Shown piece by piece: positions 5,922 through 12,292 of a stretch of 12,983 bases of DNA (within the stretch, counting starts at the first letter, position 1; each line of letters starts with the position of its first letter). Made by a program: the position numbers and the translations under genes. The notes beneath the pieces were generated by a model, which made no database searches, had not been told where the DNA came from, and was given only the letters and a program-made list of their open reading frames with translations. Source of the stretch: an uncultured Ruminococcus sp. Its GTDB lineage: Bacteria > Bacillota > Clostridia > Oscillospirales > Ruminococcaceae. Location: contig CAMWLD010000029.1 in NCBI GenBank assembly GCA_947175005.1, positions 1 to 12,983 on the forward strand, read 5' to 3'.

Positions 5922-7651
5922 TATTCTTCAGCTCCTTTCTGCTGTGAGAGATAGACCTCACGGTAAATTTCATTGTTTTTGATGAGATTTTCATGGGTGT
6001 CAAAGGCGTCAACTGCGCCGTCGTTCATAACGATTATCCTGTCGGCGTCCTGCACGGAGGAAATTCTCTGAGCTATGATTATTGTGGTGGTGTCCGCAAG
6101 CTCCTTACGGAATGCGTCGCGTATCTTTGCGTCGGTGGCGGTGTCCACTGCGGAGGTGGAGTCGTCAAGAATGACTATCTTGGGCTTTTTAAGCAGCGCT
6201 CTTGCTATGCAAAGCCTCTGCTTCTGACCGCCCGAAACGTTTACGCCTCCCTGCCCCAGGTCTGTGTCGTAGCCGTCGGGGAAGCTCATTACAAAATCGT
6301 GAGCTTGGGCTTGACGGCAAGCCGCTTCGATCTGCTCGTCCGTGGCATTTTCATCGCCCCAACGGAGGTTGTCACGGATAGTTCCCGAGAAAAGCACGTT
6401 CTTTTGCAGCACCATAGCAACTTCATTTCGCAGGTTATCCAGCTTATATTCCCGAACGTCGTGACCGCCGACAGTGATCTTGCCCTCGGTAACATCATAG
6501 AATCTCGGGATAAGCTGCACAAGGGTGGTTTTTGACGAGCCTGTGCCGCCGATAATTCCGATAGTTTCGCCGGACTTTATCTTTAGGTCAATATTCTTCA
6601 GAGTGGGATTTTCCGCTTCCTTGGAATATTTGAATGACACATGGTCGAATACAATGCTTCCGTCTGCGGGAGTAAGCTCCCGGTCGCATTCCTCATCGCC
6701 TATATCGGGAACTTCATCGAATATTTCCACAATTCTGTGCATGGAAGCCATTGAAATTGTGGTCATTACAAAGATCATGGAAAGCATCATCAGGGACATA
6801 AGTATCTGAGTTACATATGTGATAAAGCTGGAAAGCTTGCCTATCTCAAAGGTGCCGCCTATAACCATGTTTCCGCCGAAGTAAAGCACTGCCACAATGC
6901 AGGAGTAGACCACAAACTGCATAACGGGCATATTCATGATAACGATTTTTTCCGCCTTTACCTGTGCTGTGCGCACATCATCTGCGGAGGCGACAAACTT
7001 CTCGCCCTCGAATTTTTCACGGACAAATGCCTTTACTACCCTTATGCCTATAAGATTTTCCTGCACAATGGAGTTGAGCTTGTCGTATTTCCCCAGCATT
7101 TTCTCAAACAGCGGGAACGCCTTTGTAACAATAAGCCCCAGCGTTATCCCCAGCACAGGGATAGCCACAAGGAACACCACTGCAAGGCTGCTGTTTATTT
7201 TTATTGCCATAATAAGAGCGAAGATAAGCATAAAGGGCGAACGCACCGCCATGCGTATCATCATCATAAAGGTGTTCTGAACATTGTTGACGTCGGTGGT
7301 AAGACGGGTCACAAGGGAGGCTGTGGAGAATCTGTCCACGTTGGCAAAGGAAAAATCCTGCACCTTGTCAAAGAGCTTTTTGCGGACATTCTTTGCAAAG
7401 CCCATGCCTGCCACAGCTGCGAATCTGCCGCCCAGCGCTCCGCACAGCAGAGAAAAAAGCGCCATGCACGCCATAAGCACGCCCATTTTCACGGTGTAGT
7501 TTATATCGGAATTTTGTATCCCCACGTCCAGTATCTGCGCCATGACCAGGGGGATAGTCACCTCCATAAGTACCTCGCCGATCATGATTATGGGTGTGAG
7601 TATGGCGTATTTTTTATACTCACCCACACATGACAGCAGCTTTTTTATCAT
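5921..7651 (-). CDS. ABC exporter half-transporter, degenerate-site subunit (LmrCD/BmrCD type)
   Basis: The 576-residue protein has a six-helix exporter domain (about 15-300) and a nucleotide-binding domain (about 332-570). Walker A is GGTGSSKTT (368-376), Q-loop Q416 and signature VSGGQ (472-476). Walker B is IVILDD, with aspartate 497 where the catalytic glutamate belongs, and the H-loop histidine is glutamine 528 (IIIAQRISS). Such losses mark the degenerate-site subunit of heterodimeric exporters. Its own signature is intact and would complete the partner's active ATP site. ATG 7651-7649 has AAAGGAG nine bases upstream. It lies 54 bases downstream of the MarR gene and is probably cotranscribed with it. 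Drug efflux is likely from context but unproven. Confidence 0.92.
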   Translation of the reverse strand: MIKKLLSCVGEYKKYAILTPIIMIGEVLMEVTIPLVMAQILDVGIQNSDINYTVKMGVLMACMALFSLLCGALGGRFAAVAGMGFAKNVRKKLFDKVQDFSFANVDRFSTASLVTRLTTDVNNVQNTFMMMIRMAVRSPFMLIFALIMAIKINSSLAVVFLVAIPVLGITLGLIVTKAFPLFEKMLGKYDKLNSIVQENLIGIRVVKAFVREKFEGEKFVASADDVRTAQVKAEKIVIMNMPVMQFVVYSCIVAVLYFGGNMVIGGTFEIGKLSSFITYVTQILMSLMMLSMIFVMTTISMASMHRIVEIFDEVPDIGDEECDRELTPADGSIVFDHVSFKYSKEAENPTLKNIDLKIKSGETIGIIGGTGSSKTTLVQLIPRFYDVTEGKITVGGHDVREYKLDNLRNEVAMVLQKNVLFSGTIRDNLRWGDENATDEQIEAACRQAQAHDFVMSFPDGYDTDLGQGGVNVSGGQKQRLCIARALLKKPKIVILDDSTSAVDTATDAKIRDAFRKELADTTTIIIAQRISSVQDADRIIVMNDGAVDAFDTHENLIKNNEIYREVYLSQQKGAEE

Positions 7652-7705
7652 TGTATCCTGCTCCTTTCCGGATATTTATTTTACTGCATATCGCTTGATG
7701 TACAT

Positions 7706-8179
7706 CTAATGCCGCTGATAATTCTGCTCAAGGTTTCCCATGGCAAGCTTTATAAGGCGCATGAATTCCGCCTTTTCTTCCTCGCTCATGCCCTTTGAAA
7801 TAAGCTCTTCGATATTTCCTATATTCTGCGCAAGAGTCCTGTCAAATTCCCTGCCCTTTGCCGTAAGGACAACACGCTTGAGCCTGCCGTCGGCGGGGTC
7901 TCCGAAGCGCTCTATATAACCGCCCCGCTCCAAATGAGAAAGAATGCTTGCAGCGGAGGAACGCCTTATGCCGAAATCCCTTTCGATATCCCGCTGAAAA
8001 ATTTCCTCTCCCAGCTTTTCACGGTGGGAAATATAACCTATGAGCCTGCACTGCTCCCCGGTAACACCCGCACCGCACCGTGACAGCTCCGTATTGCAGG
8101 CGGTGCGTATAAGTCTGGACAGGTGGTTTATGTACCGCCCGAAATGCTCATGCTCTTCAAGATCATCGCAGCAGTTCAA
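7706..8179 (-). CDS. MarR-family transcriptional regulator, probable repressor of the exporter operon
   Basis: The protein is 157 residues from TTG 8179 (172 from ATG 8224). Helices for dimerisation flank a winged helix-turn-helix: IFQRDIERDFGIRRSSAASI supplies the DNA-reading helices and DPADGRLKRVVLT the wing with the conserved D-R pair. MarR proteins usually repress their own operon and are released by phenolic or drug-like ligands. I prefer TTG 8179 because GGGGGTGA (8184-8191) is an almost perfect Shine-Dalgarno at ideal spacing, and the shorter protein starts close to the family's first helix. ATG 8224 has only AGGA three bases upstream; both are possible. Its position ahead of the two ABC genes parallels LmrR/LmrCD layouts, although LmrR itself is a PadR-type protein. 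An inverted repeat over the promoter is the likely operator. Confidence 0.9.
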   Translation of the reverse strand: MNCCDDLEEHEHFGRYINHLSRLIRTACNTELSRCGAGVTGEQCRLIGYISHREKLGEEIFQRDIERDFGIRRSSAASILSHLERGGYIERFGDPADGRLKRVVLTAKGREFDRTLAQNIGNIEELISKGMSEEEKAEFMRLIKLAMGNLEQNYQRH

Positions 8180-8183
8180 ATTA

Positions 8184-8191
8184 TCACCCCC
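8184..8191 (-). promoter_or_regulatory. Strong Shine-Dalgarno favouring the TTG start of the MarR gene
   Basis: GGGGGTGA on the minus strand matches the anti-Shine-Dalgarno at all but one position. Seven bases separate its GGGGG core from TTG 8179. The site would be wasted if translation began at ATG 8224, which is why the shorter protein is preferred. Confidence 0.6.
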
Positions 8192-8233
8192 TATGACAGT
8201 TGTCTTTTGCCTTTTTTCCAACATCTATCCTAT

Positions 8234-8257
8234 AGTTGGTTAGCTGTCTAACAAATT
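8234..8257. promoter_or_regulatory. MarR-type operator candidate
   Basis: GTTAG (8239-8243) and CTAAC (8248-8252) form a perfect inverted pair around CTGT. Flanking TT/AA pairs extend the symmetry. GTTAG-n4-CTAAC resembles known Firmicutes MarR operators. It sits between the -10 region and start of the MarR gene and abuts the -10, so binding there would block the operon's own promoter. Confidence 0.6.
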
Positions 8258-8265
8258 ATATTATA
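8255..8265 (-). promoter_or_regulatory. -10 region of the MarR-ABC operon
   Basis: Two overlapping minus-strand TATAAT boxes occur at 8265-8260 and 8260-8255. No good -35 is found at 16-18 bases; the best TTGATG (8291-8286) is 20 bases from the first box. Transcription would start within the inverted repeat. Confidence 0.5.
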
Positions 8266-8590
8266 ACTCTATATTATTCCATATTCATCAACAATTTATG
8301 AATATTTTTACATTTCATCAAAATTTCACATTGGAGAGGGTGAGGAATGTTAGAATAACACGAAGTAGAGTTTGGATAATTCTTAACATTAAGTTTCGAT
8401 ATACATTTTATTGCGCAAGCAGTCAATTTTATGTATAGTGCATTTATAATAAATTGCACCGAATTGCTTTGTGCAAAACATAGATTTTTATATTACCTCT
8501 CAAAATTTGCATAAAGCTATTGACAAATGCATATTCAAATGTTATAATATTTATAGCCTGTAATCTCACAAATTTCCTGCACAAAAAAGC
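8266..8590. other. AT-rich non-coding stretch with rightward promoter-like signals
   Basis: No gene is supported between the MarR promoter and the protease terminator. Short frames on either strand lack ribosome binding sites. On the + strand there is a moderate promoter (TTGCGC 8411-8416, 17 bases, TATAGT 8434-8439). An interrupted palindrome with GTGCA (8438-8442) and TGCAC (8455-8459) arms spans another TATAAT (8445-8450). A consensus promoter follows at 8520-8548. Confidence 0.5.
8520..8548 (+). promoter_or_regulatory. Exact-consensus extended -10 sigma-A promoter without a downstream gene
   Basis: TTGACA (8520-8525), a 17-base spacer, and TATAAT (8543-8548) match both consensus hexamers exactly. 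TG precedes the -10 by one base (TGTTATAAT), making it an extended -10 as well. The expected start is about 8555. No start codon with a ribosome binding site follows in this orientation before the sequence becomes antisense to the protease gene. Confidence 0.75.
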
Positions 8591-8596
8591 CACCCC

Positions 8597-8631
8597 AAAA
8601 TAAAACAGTCCCCGAAAAATCGGGAACTGTT
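8597..8631 (-). terminator. Intrinsic terminator of the HtrA-like gene
   Basis: AACAGTCCCCGA (8604-8615) pairs with TCGGGAACTGTT (8620-8631) with one C-A mismatch and an AAAA loop. On the minus strand the stem is followed by TTTTATTTT, a good T tract. It lies 60-90 bases past the protease stop. On the + strand the following sequence is not T-rich, so it is a poor stop for rightward transcripts. Confidence 0.75.
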
Positions 8632-8647
8632 CGGAATTTCAAAAAAC

Positions 8648-8699
8648 ACGTAAAATCCTGCCTCTTGCCTCTGACCTCTTGCCTCTAACAGCTTAGCTC
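8648..8699 (-). repeat. Copy B of the ~50 bp 3'-end repeat
   Basis: On the minus strand it begins GAGCTAAGCT, then has heptamer-like units (TAGAGGC, AAGAGGT, CAGAGGC, AAGAGGC) and ends AGGATTTTACGT, closely matching 3939-3989. It includes the last codon and stop of the protease gene. Unlike copy A it lacks the complementary second arm, and termination relies on a separate hairpin. Confidence 0.65.
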
Positions 8700-10648
8700 T
8701 CTGCATTTTCCAGCTTGAAGGTTATCTCAAACTCGCTTTCCTCGTTGGTAATGGTACGGCGGTAGACTGTAGCGGTGACAACATCTCCTGCCTTGTGGGT
8801 GGTCTGGAATTCTATGAGCGCCTCATCGGTGGTCATGGAAATGCCGTCCATTTCGGTGATGATGTCGTCGACCTGAAGAATGGTGTTGGAGATGTCGCAG
8901 TCCTCGCTTATTTCGCTTATAAGCATACCCGGGCGCACGCCGAGGACTTGTGCGGTATCATAGTCTATCATCCGATATAATACGCCGACTCTGGGTTTCC
9001 AGGTAACATAGCCGTTTTCGATAATATCCTCGCAGATAGGCACGGCAAAGTCCATGGCTATGGCAAAGCCGATATTTTCGTCATTATCGGTGACGGATTT
9101 GCTGGTGGGAATGCCCACCACCTGACCGTACATATTCACCAGCGCTCCGCCGGAAATGCCTGTGTTAAAGGCGGCATCGGTCTGAATGCACGTGATCGGG
9201 TGATCGGAATAGCTCTGTATCTCGCGGTTCACATAGGAAACATAGCCCACGGTAAGGGTGTTTTCATAGCCTCCCGAATTGCCTATGGCAACGACCTGCT
9301 CTCCCTGCATAAGCTCATCGCTGCTGCCAAGCTCGGCGGGGGTGAGATTGTCGGCGTGTATCTGGATTATTGCAAGGTCATACCAAGGCTCATAGCCGAT
9401 AATATCCGCCTCGAACTCTCTTTCGTCATAGGTCACGGCCTTTATGCGGGAAAGTCCCTCGACCATATGGGCGTTGGTAACGATAAAACCGTCCTCGGAA
9501 AGGATAACGCCCGTGGCTGCGGAATAGGGGGTAAGGGTAGTGGTGGTATAGCCGTAGAGAGTGACTATAGAGGGAGTGATGTGCTTTGCCACGCCTACGG
9601 TGGTGTAAAGTCCTTTTTCAATATCCTGATAGTCGCTCTCGTCCTCGGAGGGCTTGGACTGGACATTGATGTTCACGGTAACGCCCGTTCCATTGCTGTT
9701 GGCACCCGTTTTATCCTTTTTGCCGCTTTCCTTGCCGTTCTCACGTTCGGACATGGCTTTGTCTATGCCGGAAGATATGCTGTCGGAGACTTTGCCGCCT
9801 GCGTCGCCGTTGTTTTTGTGATTTACCGCCAGCAGGATCATGACCCCTGCAAGCATTGCCGCAATAAGCAGCACAATGATAATGATAAGTGCCTTGGAGG
9901 GCTTTTTCTCTGCCGTTTCCTCTGCGGTGGGAACGGCGGGGATCCCGGGAATTTTCGGAGGCTCGTAATAGGGAGCGTTGTACCCGGGGGCATACTGCGG
10001 ATTGCCGTAGTTATACGCGGGTGCGCCGCCTGCATACTGTCCGCCGTATTGACCTGCGAATTGATAGGCAACATTGCCGACATTATTGCCGGCATTATTG
10101 CCACCGTACTGTCCGCCGAAATTGCCCTGCGCATTGCCGAAGGGCTGAGGATATGGCTGACCGTTCACAGGCTGAGGACTGCCGCCGGGCATGGCGCTGC
10201 CATACATAGCGCTGCCGTACATGGCATTGCCGAACTGTCCGTTAGCATAGCCGTTCCGATCTGCGGTATACGGGTTTTGCTCCGAATTATAGGCGGCTGC
10301 GCTGCTCGGGGTTTGACCCGGGGCAAAGCTTTGCTCGCCAAAAACTCCGCTCTGCGGGGACTGCGGAGAGGTTTGGGAAATGCTGCCCGTTTCGGCGGTT
10401 TCCGAAATTGCGGCGGATTCTTCCGATAATGCTTCGGAAGCGTCGGACGATAGAGCGGCTTCGGATGATGTGTCTGCTGTTTCCGCCGTGTCCGCCGAGA
10501 CCGCATTTTCCGAATTATCGGGAGTTTCCGCAATATCCTTTGAAATGGACGCATTTTCCCCGCCTGAAGCAGCCGCCTCTGTTTCGGTGACTGTTTCCTC
10601 ATTGTCGGCTGCGTTTGGAGTTACTTCGTTTTTCTTAAAATCATTCAT
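8693..10648 (-). CDS. Membrane-anchored HtrA/DegP-like (S1C) serine protease with PDZ domain and long disordered N-terminus
   Basis: The 651-residue protein has a cytoplasmic low-complexity N-terminus: acidic A/E/S/T-rich (about 10-100), then G/N/Q/Y/P-rich (about 100-235) with MYGSA repeats. A transmembrane helix (about 252-276) and a charged linker follow. The trypsin-like domain (about 345-545) carries H394 in VTNAHMVEG, D424 in YDLAIIQI and S499 in GISGGALVN. A PDZ-like domain (about 551-646) ends the protein. The active-site loop has GISGG where most relatives have GNSGG. It should degrade or refold damaged proteins at the cell surface. ATG 10648 follows AAAGGTGA by seven bases; a GTG at 10675 adds nine residues without a site. 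The adjacent two-component genes suggest envelope-stress control, as with CssRS and HtrA in Bacillus, but that is inference. Confidence 0.9.
   Translation of the reverse strand: MNDFKKNEVTPNAADNEETVTETEAAASGGENASISKDIAETPDNSENAVSADTAETADTSSEAALSSDASEALSEESAAISETAETGSISQTSPQSPQSGVFGEQSFAPGQTPSSAAAYNSEQNPYTADRNGYANGQFGNAMYGSAMYGSAMPGGSPQPVNGQPYPQPFGNAQGNFGGQYGGNNAGNNVGNVAYQFAGQYGGQYAGGAPAYNYGNPQYAPGYNAPYYEPPKIPGIPAVPTAEETAEKKPSKALIIIIVLLIAAMLAGVMILLAVNHKNNGDAGGKVSDSISSGIDKAMSERENGKESGKKDKTGANSNGTGVTVNINVQSKPSEDESDYQDIEKGLYTTVGVAKHITPSIVTLYGYTTTTLTPYSAATGVILSEDGFIVTNAHMVEGLSRIKAVTYDEREFEADIIGYEPWYDLAIIQIHADNLTPAELGSSDELMQGEQVVAIGNSGGYENTLTVGYVSYVNREIQSYSDHPITCIQTDAAFNTGISGGALVNMYGQVVGIPTSKSVTDNDENIGFAIAMDFAVPICEDIIENGYVTWKPRVGVLYRMIDYDTAQVLGVRPGMLISEISEDCDISNTILQVDDIITEMDGISMTTDEALIEFQTTHKAGDVVTATVYRRTITNEESEFEITFKLENAES
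10192..10227 (-). repeat. 15-bp in-frame coding repeat (MYGSA) in the protease N-terminus
   Basis: The segment encodes AMYGSAMYGSAMPG with near-identical 15-base units. Variation in unit number would change the disordered region in whole repeats without a frameshift. Confidence 0.6.
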
Positions 10649-10655
10649 AAAATAT

Positions 10656-10663
10656 TCACCTTT
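10656..10663 (-). promoter_or_regulatory. Ribosome binding site that fixes the protease start
   Basis: AAAGGTGA on the minus strand lies seven bases before ATG 10648. It supports that start over the in-frame GTG at 10675. No clear sigma-A promoter is visible in the roughly 50 bases between the upstream terminator and this site. Confidence 0.7.
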
Positions 10664-10701
10664 CGGGTATGTCACCCTGTTACCCCTGAGAGTATCTGTT
10701 T

Positions 10702-10730
10702 AAAAAAGGGAAAAGCTCTATGCTTTTCCC
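10702..10730 (-). terminator. Intrinsic terminator downstream of the histidine kinase
   Basis: GGGAAAAGC (10708-10716) pairs perfectly with GCTTTTCCC (10722-10730) around a 5-base loop. On the minus strand it is followed by TTTTTT. It lies about 130 bases past the kinase stop and about 55 bases before the protease start, so it either ends the two-component transcript or attenuates readthrough into the protease. Confidence 0.85.
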
Positions 10731-10794
10731 CTATAAGATGTTTGTTTTGAGGCTGCTGCAGAGAAGTCAAAAATCAAAGCAGTGCCCTTATTTC

Positions 10795-10838
10795 CCTTGC
10801 TGCACTTGCTGACCTTGCTGCACTTGCCGATCTTGACC
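10795..10838. repeat. 18-bp tandem repeat, two units plus a partial
   Basis: CCTTGCTGCACTTGCTGA (10795-10812) is followed by CCTTGCTGCACTTGCCGA (10813-10830), one mismatch, then TCTTGACC. It is in the 3' untranslated region of the kinase transcript. No coding frame or known binding site is recognised. Confidence 0.7.
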
Positions 10839-10858
10839 CGCCTGTTTCTGTTACCCCT

Positions 10859-12292
10859 TTAATTTTCCCGTCTTGCGGGGGCGCTGCCTACGGGGAGGGT
10901 AAATTCAAATTCGGTATATTCCCCGGGCGTGCTGCGGACGGTCACCGTTCCGCCGTGAAGCTTTATTATGGAGCGGACTATGGACAGCCCCAGTCCAACA
11001 CCCGTTTTATCCTTGCCCCGTGATTCGTCGGTTTTGTAGAATCGGTCGAACACACGGTGTATCTCGTTTTTCTTCAGACCCTCGCCGCTGTTGCGGACAG
11101 TGACTGCCACAAATCCCTCGGAATGGCCGAAGCTGTAAGATATAAAGCCGCCTTTATTTACGAATTTAACTGCATTTTCCGTAAGATTGTAAATGACCTG
11201 CTGGGTAAGATCCATATCCGCATTTACATAAAAGCGGTCGGCGTCAAGCCCCTGTATGTCTATGCCCTTATCCTCGATACGCTTTTCAAAAAGGAGAACG
11301 GTCTTTATTGTAAGGGCTGTCAGGTCAAAATCCTCCGTCTGAAGCTCCAGTTCCCCTGCCTCGTATTTGGAAATATTCAGCATGGAGCGCACAAGCCTTG
11401 CAAGGCGGTTTATCTCCTCGGAAACTATGGTTAGATATTCCCTGTGGCGGCTTTCGGGGATAGTCCCGTCAAGAATGCCGTCCACAAAGCCGCCTATGGT
11501 AGTCATGGGAGTTCGCAGCTCGTGGGAAACGTTGGAAACAAAGCTTTTGCGGTTTTCCTCAATGCTTTCCAAAGCATATGCCATTTCGTTGAGGGTCTTG
11601 GCAAGGAAGCCCATTTCGCTGTGGTCGGCTATGCTTACCTTTTCGGAAAAATCCCCCTCGCCGAACCGCTTTGCCGCCAGGGTCATTTCCCGGACGGGCT
11701 TTATTATGCGGTCAACGGCATACCTAAGCATAGGGTATATGCAAATGAGTATCAAAGCGTAAATTGATATGAAAACCAGTATCATATTCCGCAGATAGGC
11801 ATACAAGCCGTCGGCAGACATGAAACTAAGCATATAATAGGTTCGCCCGCTGTCGGATATTTTATGCAGGAGGCACACCCTGGGGTCTTCAAAAAGACCG
11901 TCCATGGTGGAAATATCAAAGCTGCCCAAGGAACGGGCATTATCCGCCGCTTCCATGCTTTGCGCGCTAAGACGGGTCTCAATACCGCCTATCATGGGCT
12001 TTTCGCCCGCAACATAGTCCCCTGCGGCGTCAAAAAGGGTGAAGCTTGCCTCAATGTGGGTTTGCTCGGTAATATAAAGCTGCTCTAAGTATTCCGGATC
12101 CATATTATGGCTTTGTATCATTTCCGTTGTTGCGCGGCGGGCGTAATAGCCCTCTTTTTCAAGCTGATTCTGCCTGTCACGCTTATAGGTGGAAACGGAA
12201 AAACAAATCATAGCCGCTGCCACAATAAGGGAGGCGGCTGTGATAAGCGATATACAAAGGCGGAAATACTCCGAGGCAATGCTTTTACGCAC
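10859..12292 (-). CDS. Membrane sensor histidine kinase with HAMP domain
   Basis: The 477-residue kinase has a first transmembrane helix (about 11-32), an extracellular sensing loop (about 33-165) and a second helix (about 168-190). A HAMP linker (about 191-245), a dimerisation domain with phosphoacceptor H257 in VSHELRTP, and an ATPase domain (about 355-470) follow. ATPase motifs are the N-box around N369/N373, the G1 box NSGEG (401-405; N where many kinases have D) and the G2 box GVGLGLSIV. It should phosphorylate the response regulator encoded upstream. The GTG start (12292-12290) overlaps that gene's stop by 8 bases, implying translational coupling; the local Shine-Dalgarno AGGA is close to the start. 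The sensing loop has no recognised domain, so the signal is unknown. A terminator follows at 10702-10730. Confidence 0.92.
   Translation of the reverse strand: MRKSIASEYFRLCISLITAASLIVAAAMICFSVSTYKRDRQNQLEKEGYYARRATTEMIQSHNMDPEYLEQLYITEQTHIEASFTLFDAAGDYVAGEKPMIGGIETRLSAQSMEAADNARSLGSFDISTMDGLFEDPRVCLLHKISDSGRTYYMLSFMSADGLYAYLRNMILVFISIYALILICIYPMLRYAVDRIIKPVREMTLAAKRFGEGDFSEKVSIADHSEMGFLAKTLNEMAYALESIEENRKSFVSNVSHELRTPMTTIGGFVDGILDGTIPESRHREYLTIVSEEINRLARLVRSMLNISKYEAGELELQTEDFDLTALTIKTVLLFEKRIEDKGIDIQGLDADRFYVNADMDLTQQVIYNLTENAVKFVNKGGFISYSFGHSEGFVAVTVRNSGEGLKKNEIHRVFDRFYKTDESRGKDKTGVGLGLSIVRSIIKLHGGTVTVRSTPGEYTEFEFTLPVGSAPARREN

Larger units (their letters stand above)
10677..10858. repeat. 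171-bp kinase/protease spacer bounded by an 11-bp direct repeat
   Basis: CTGTTACCCCT occurs exactly at 10677-10687 and 10848-10858, the latter just past the kinase stop codon. The 160 bases between them hold the kinase terminator and an 18-bp tandem repeat. No terminal inverted repeats or coding frame are seen, so a mobile element is only a possibility. Confidence 0.5.

Noticed and set aside
7697..7706. GATGTACATC perfect palindrome at the end of the MarR gene as a second operator
   Set aside because: It is only 10 bp, overlaps the stop codon, and differs from the GTTAG-type inverted repeat at the promoter; chance is adequate.
8274..8459. 61-codon minus-strand frame in the AT-rich intergenic region
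   Set aside because: There is no ribosome binding site, and the composition is that of random AT-rich DNA. A 27-codon + strand frame from 8431 was rejected for the same reason.
9200..10429. A 409-codon open frame on the + strand opposite the protease gene
   Set aside because: It is antisense to a clear protease coding region with all motifs. Its translation is Gly/Ile/His/Cys-rich low complexity without recognisable domains, and it is kept open by the composition of the disordered N-terminal coding region.
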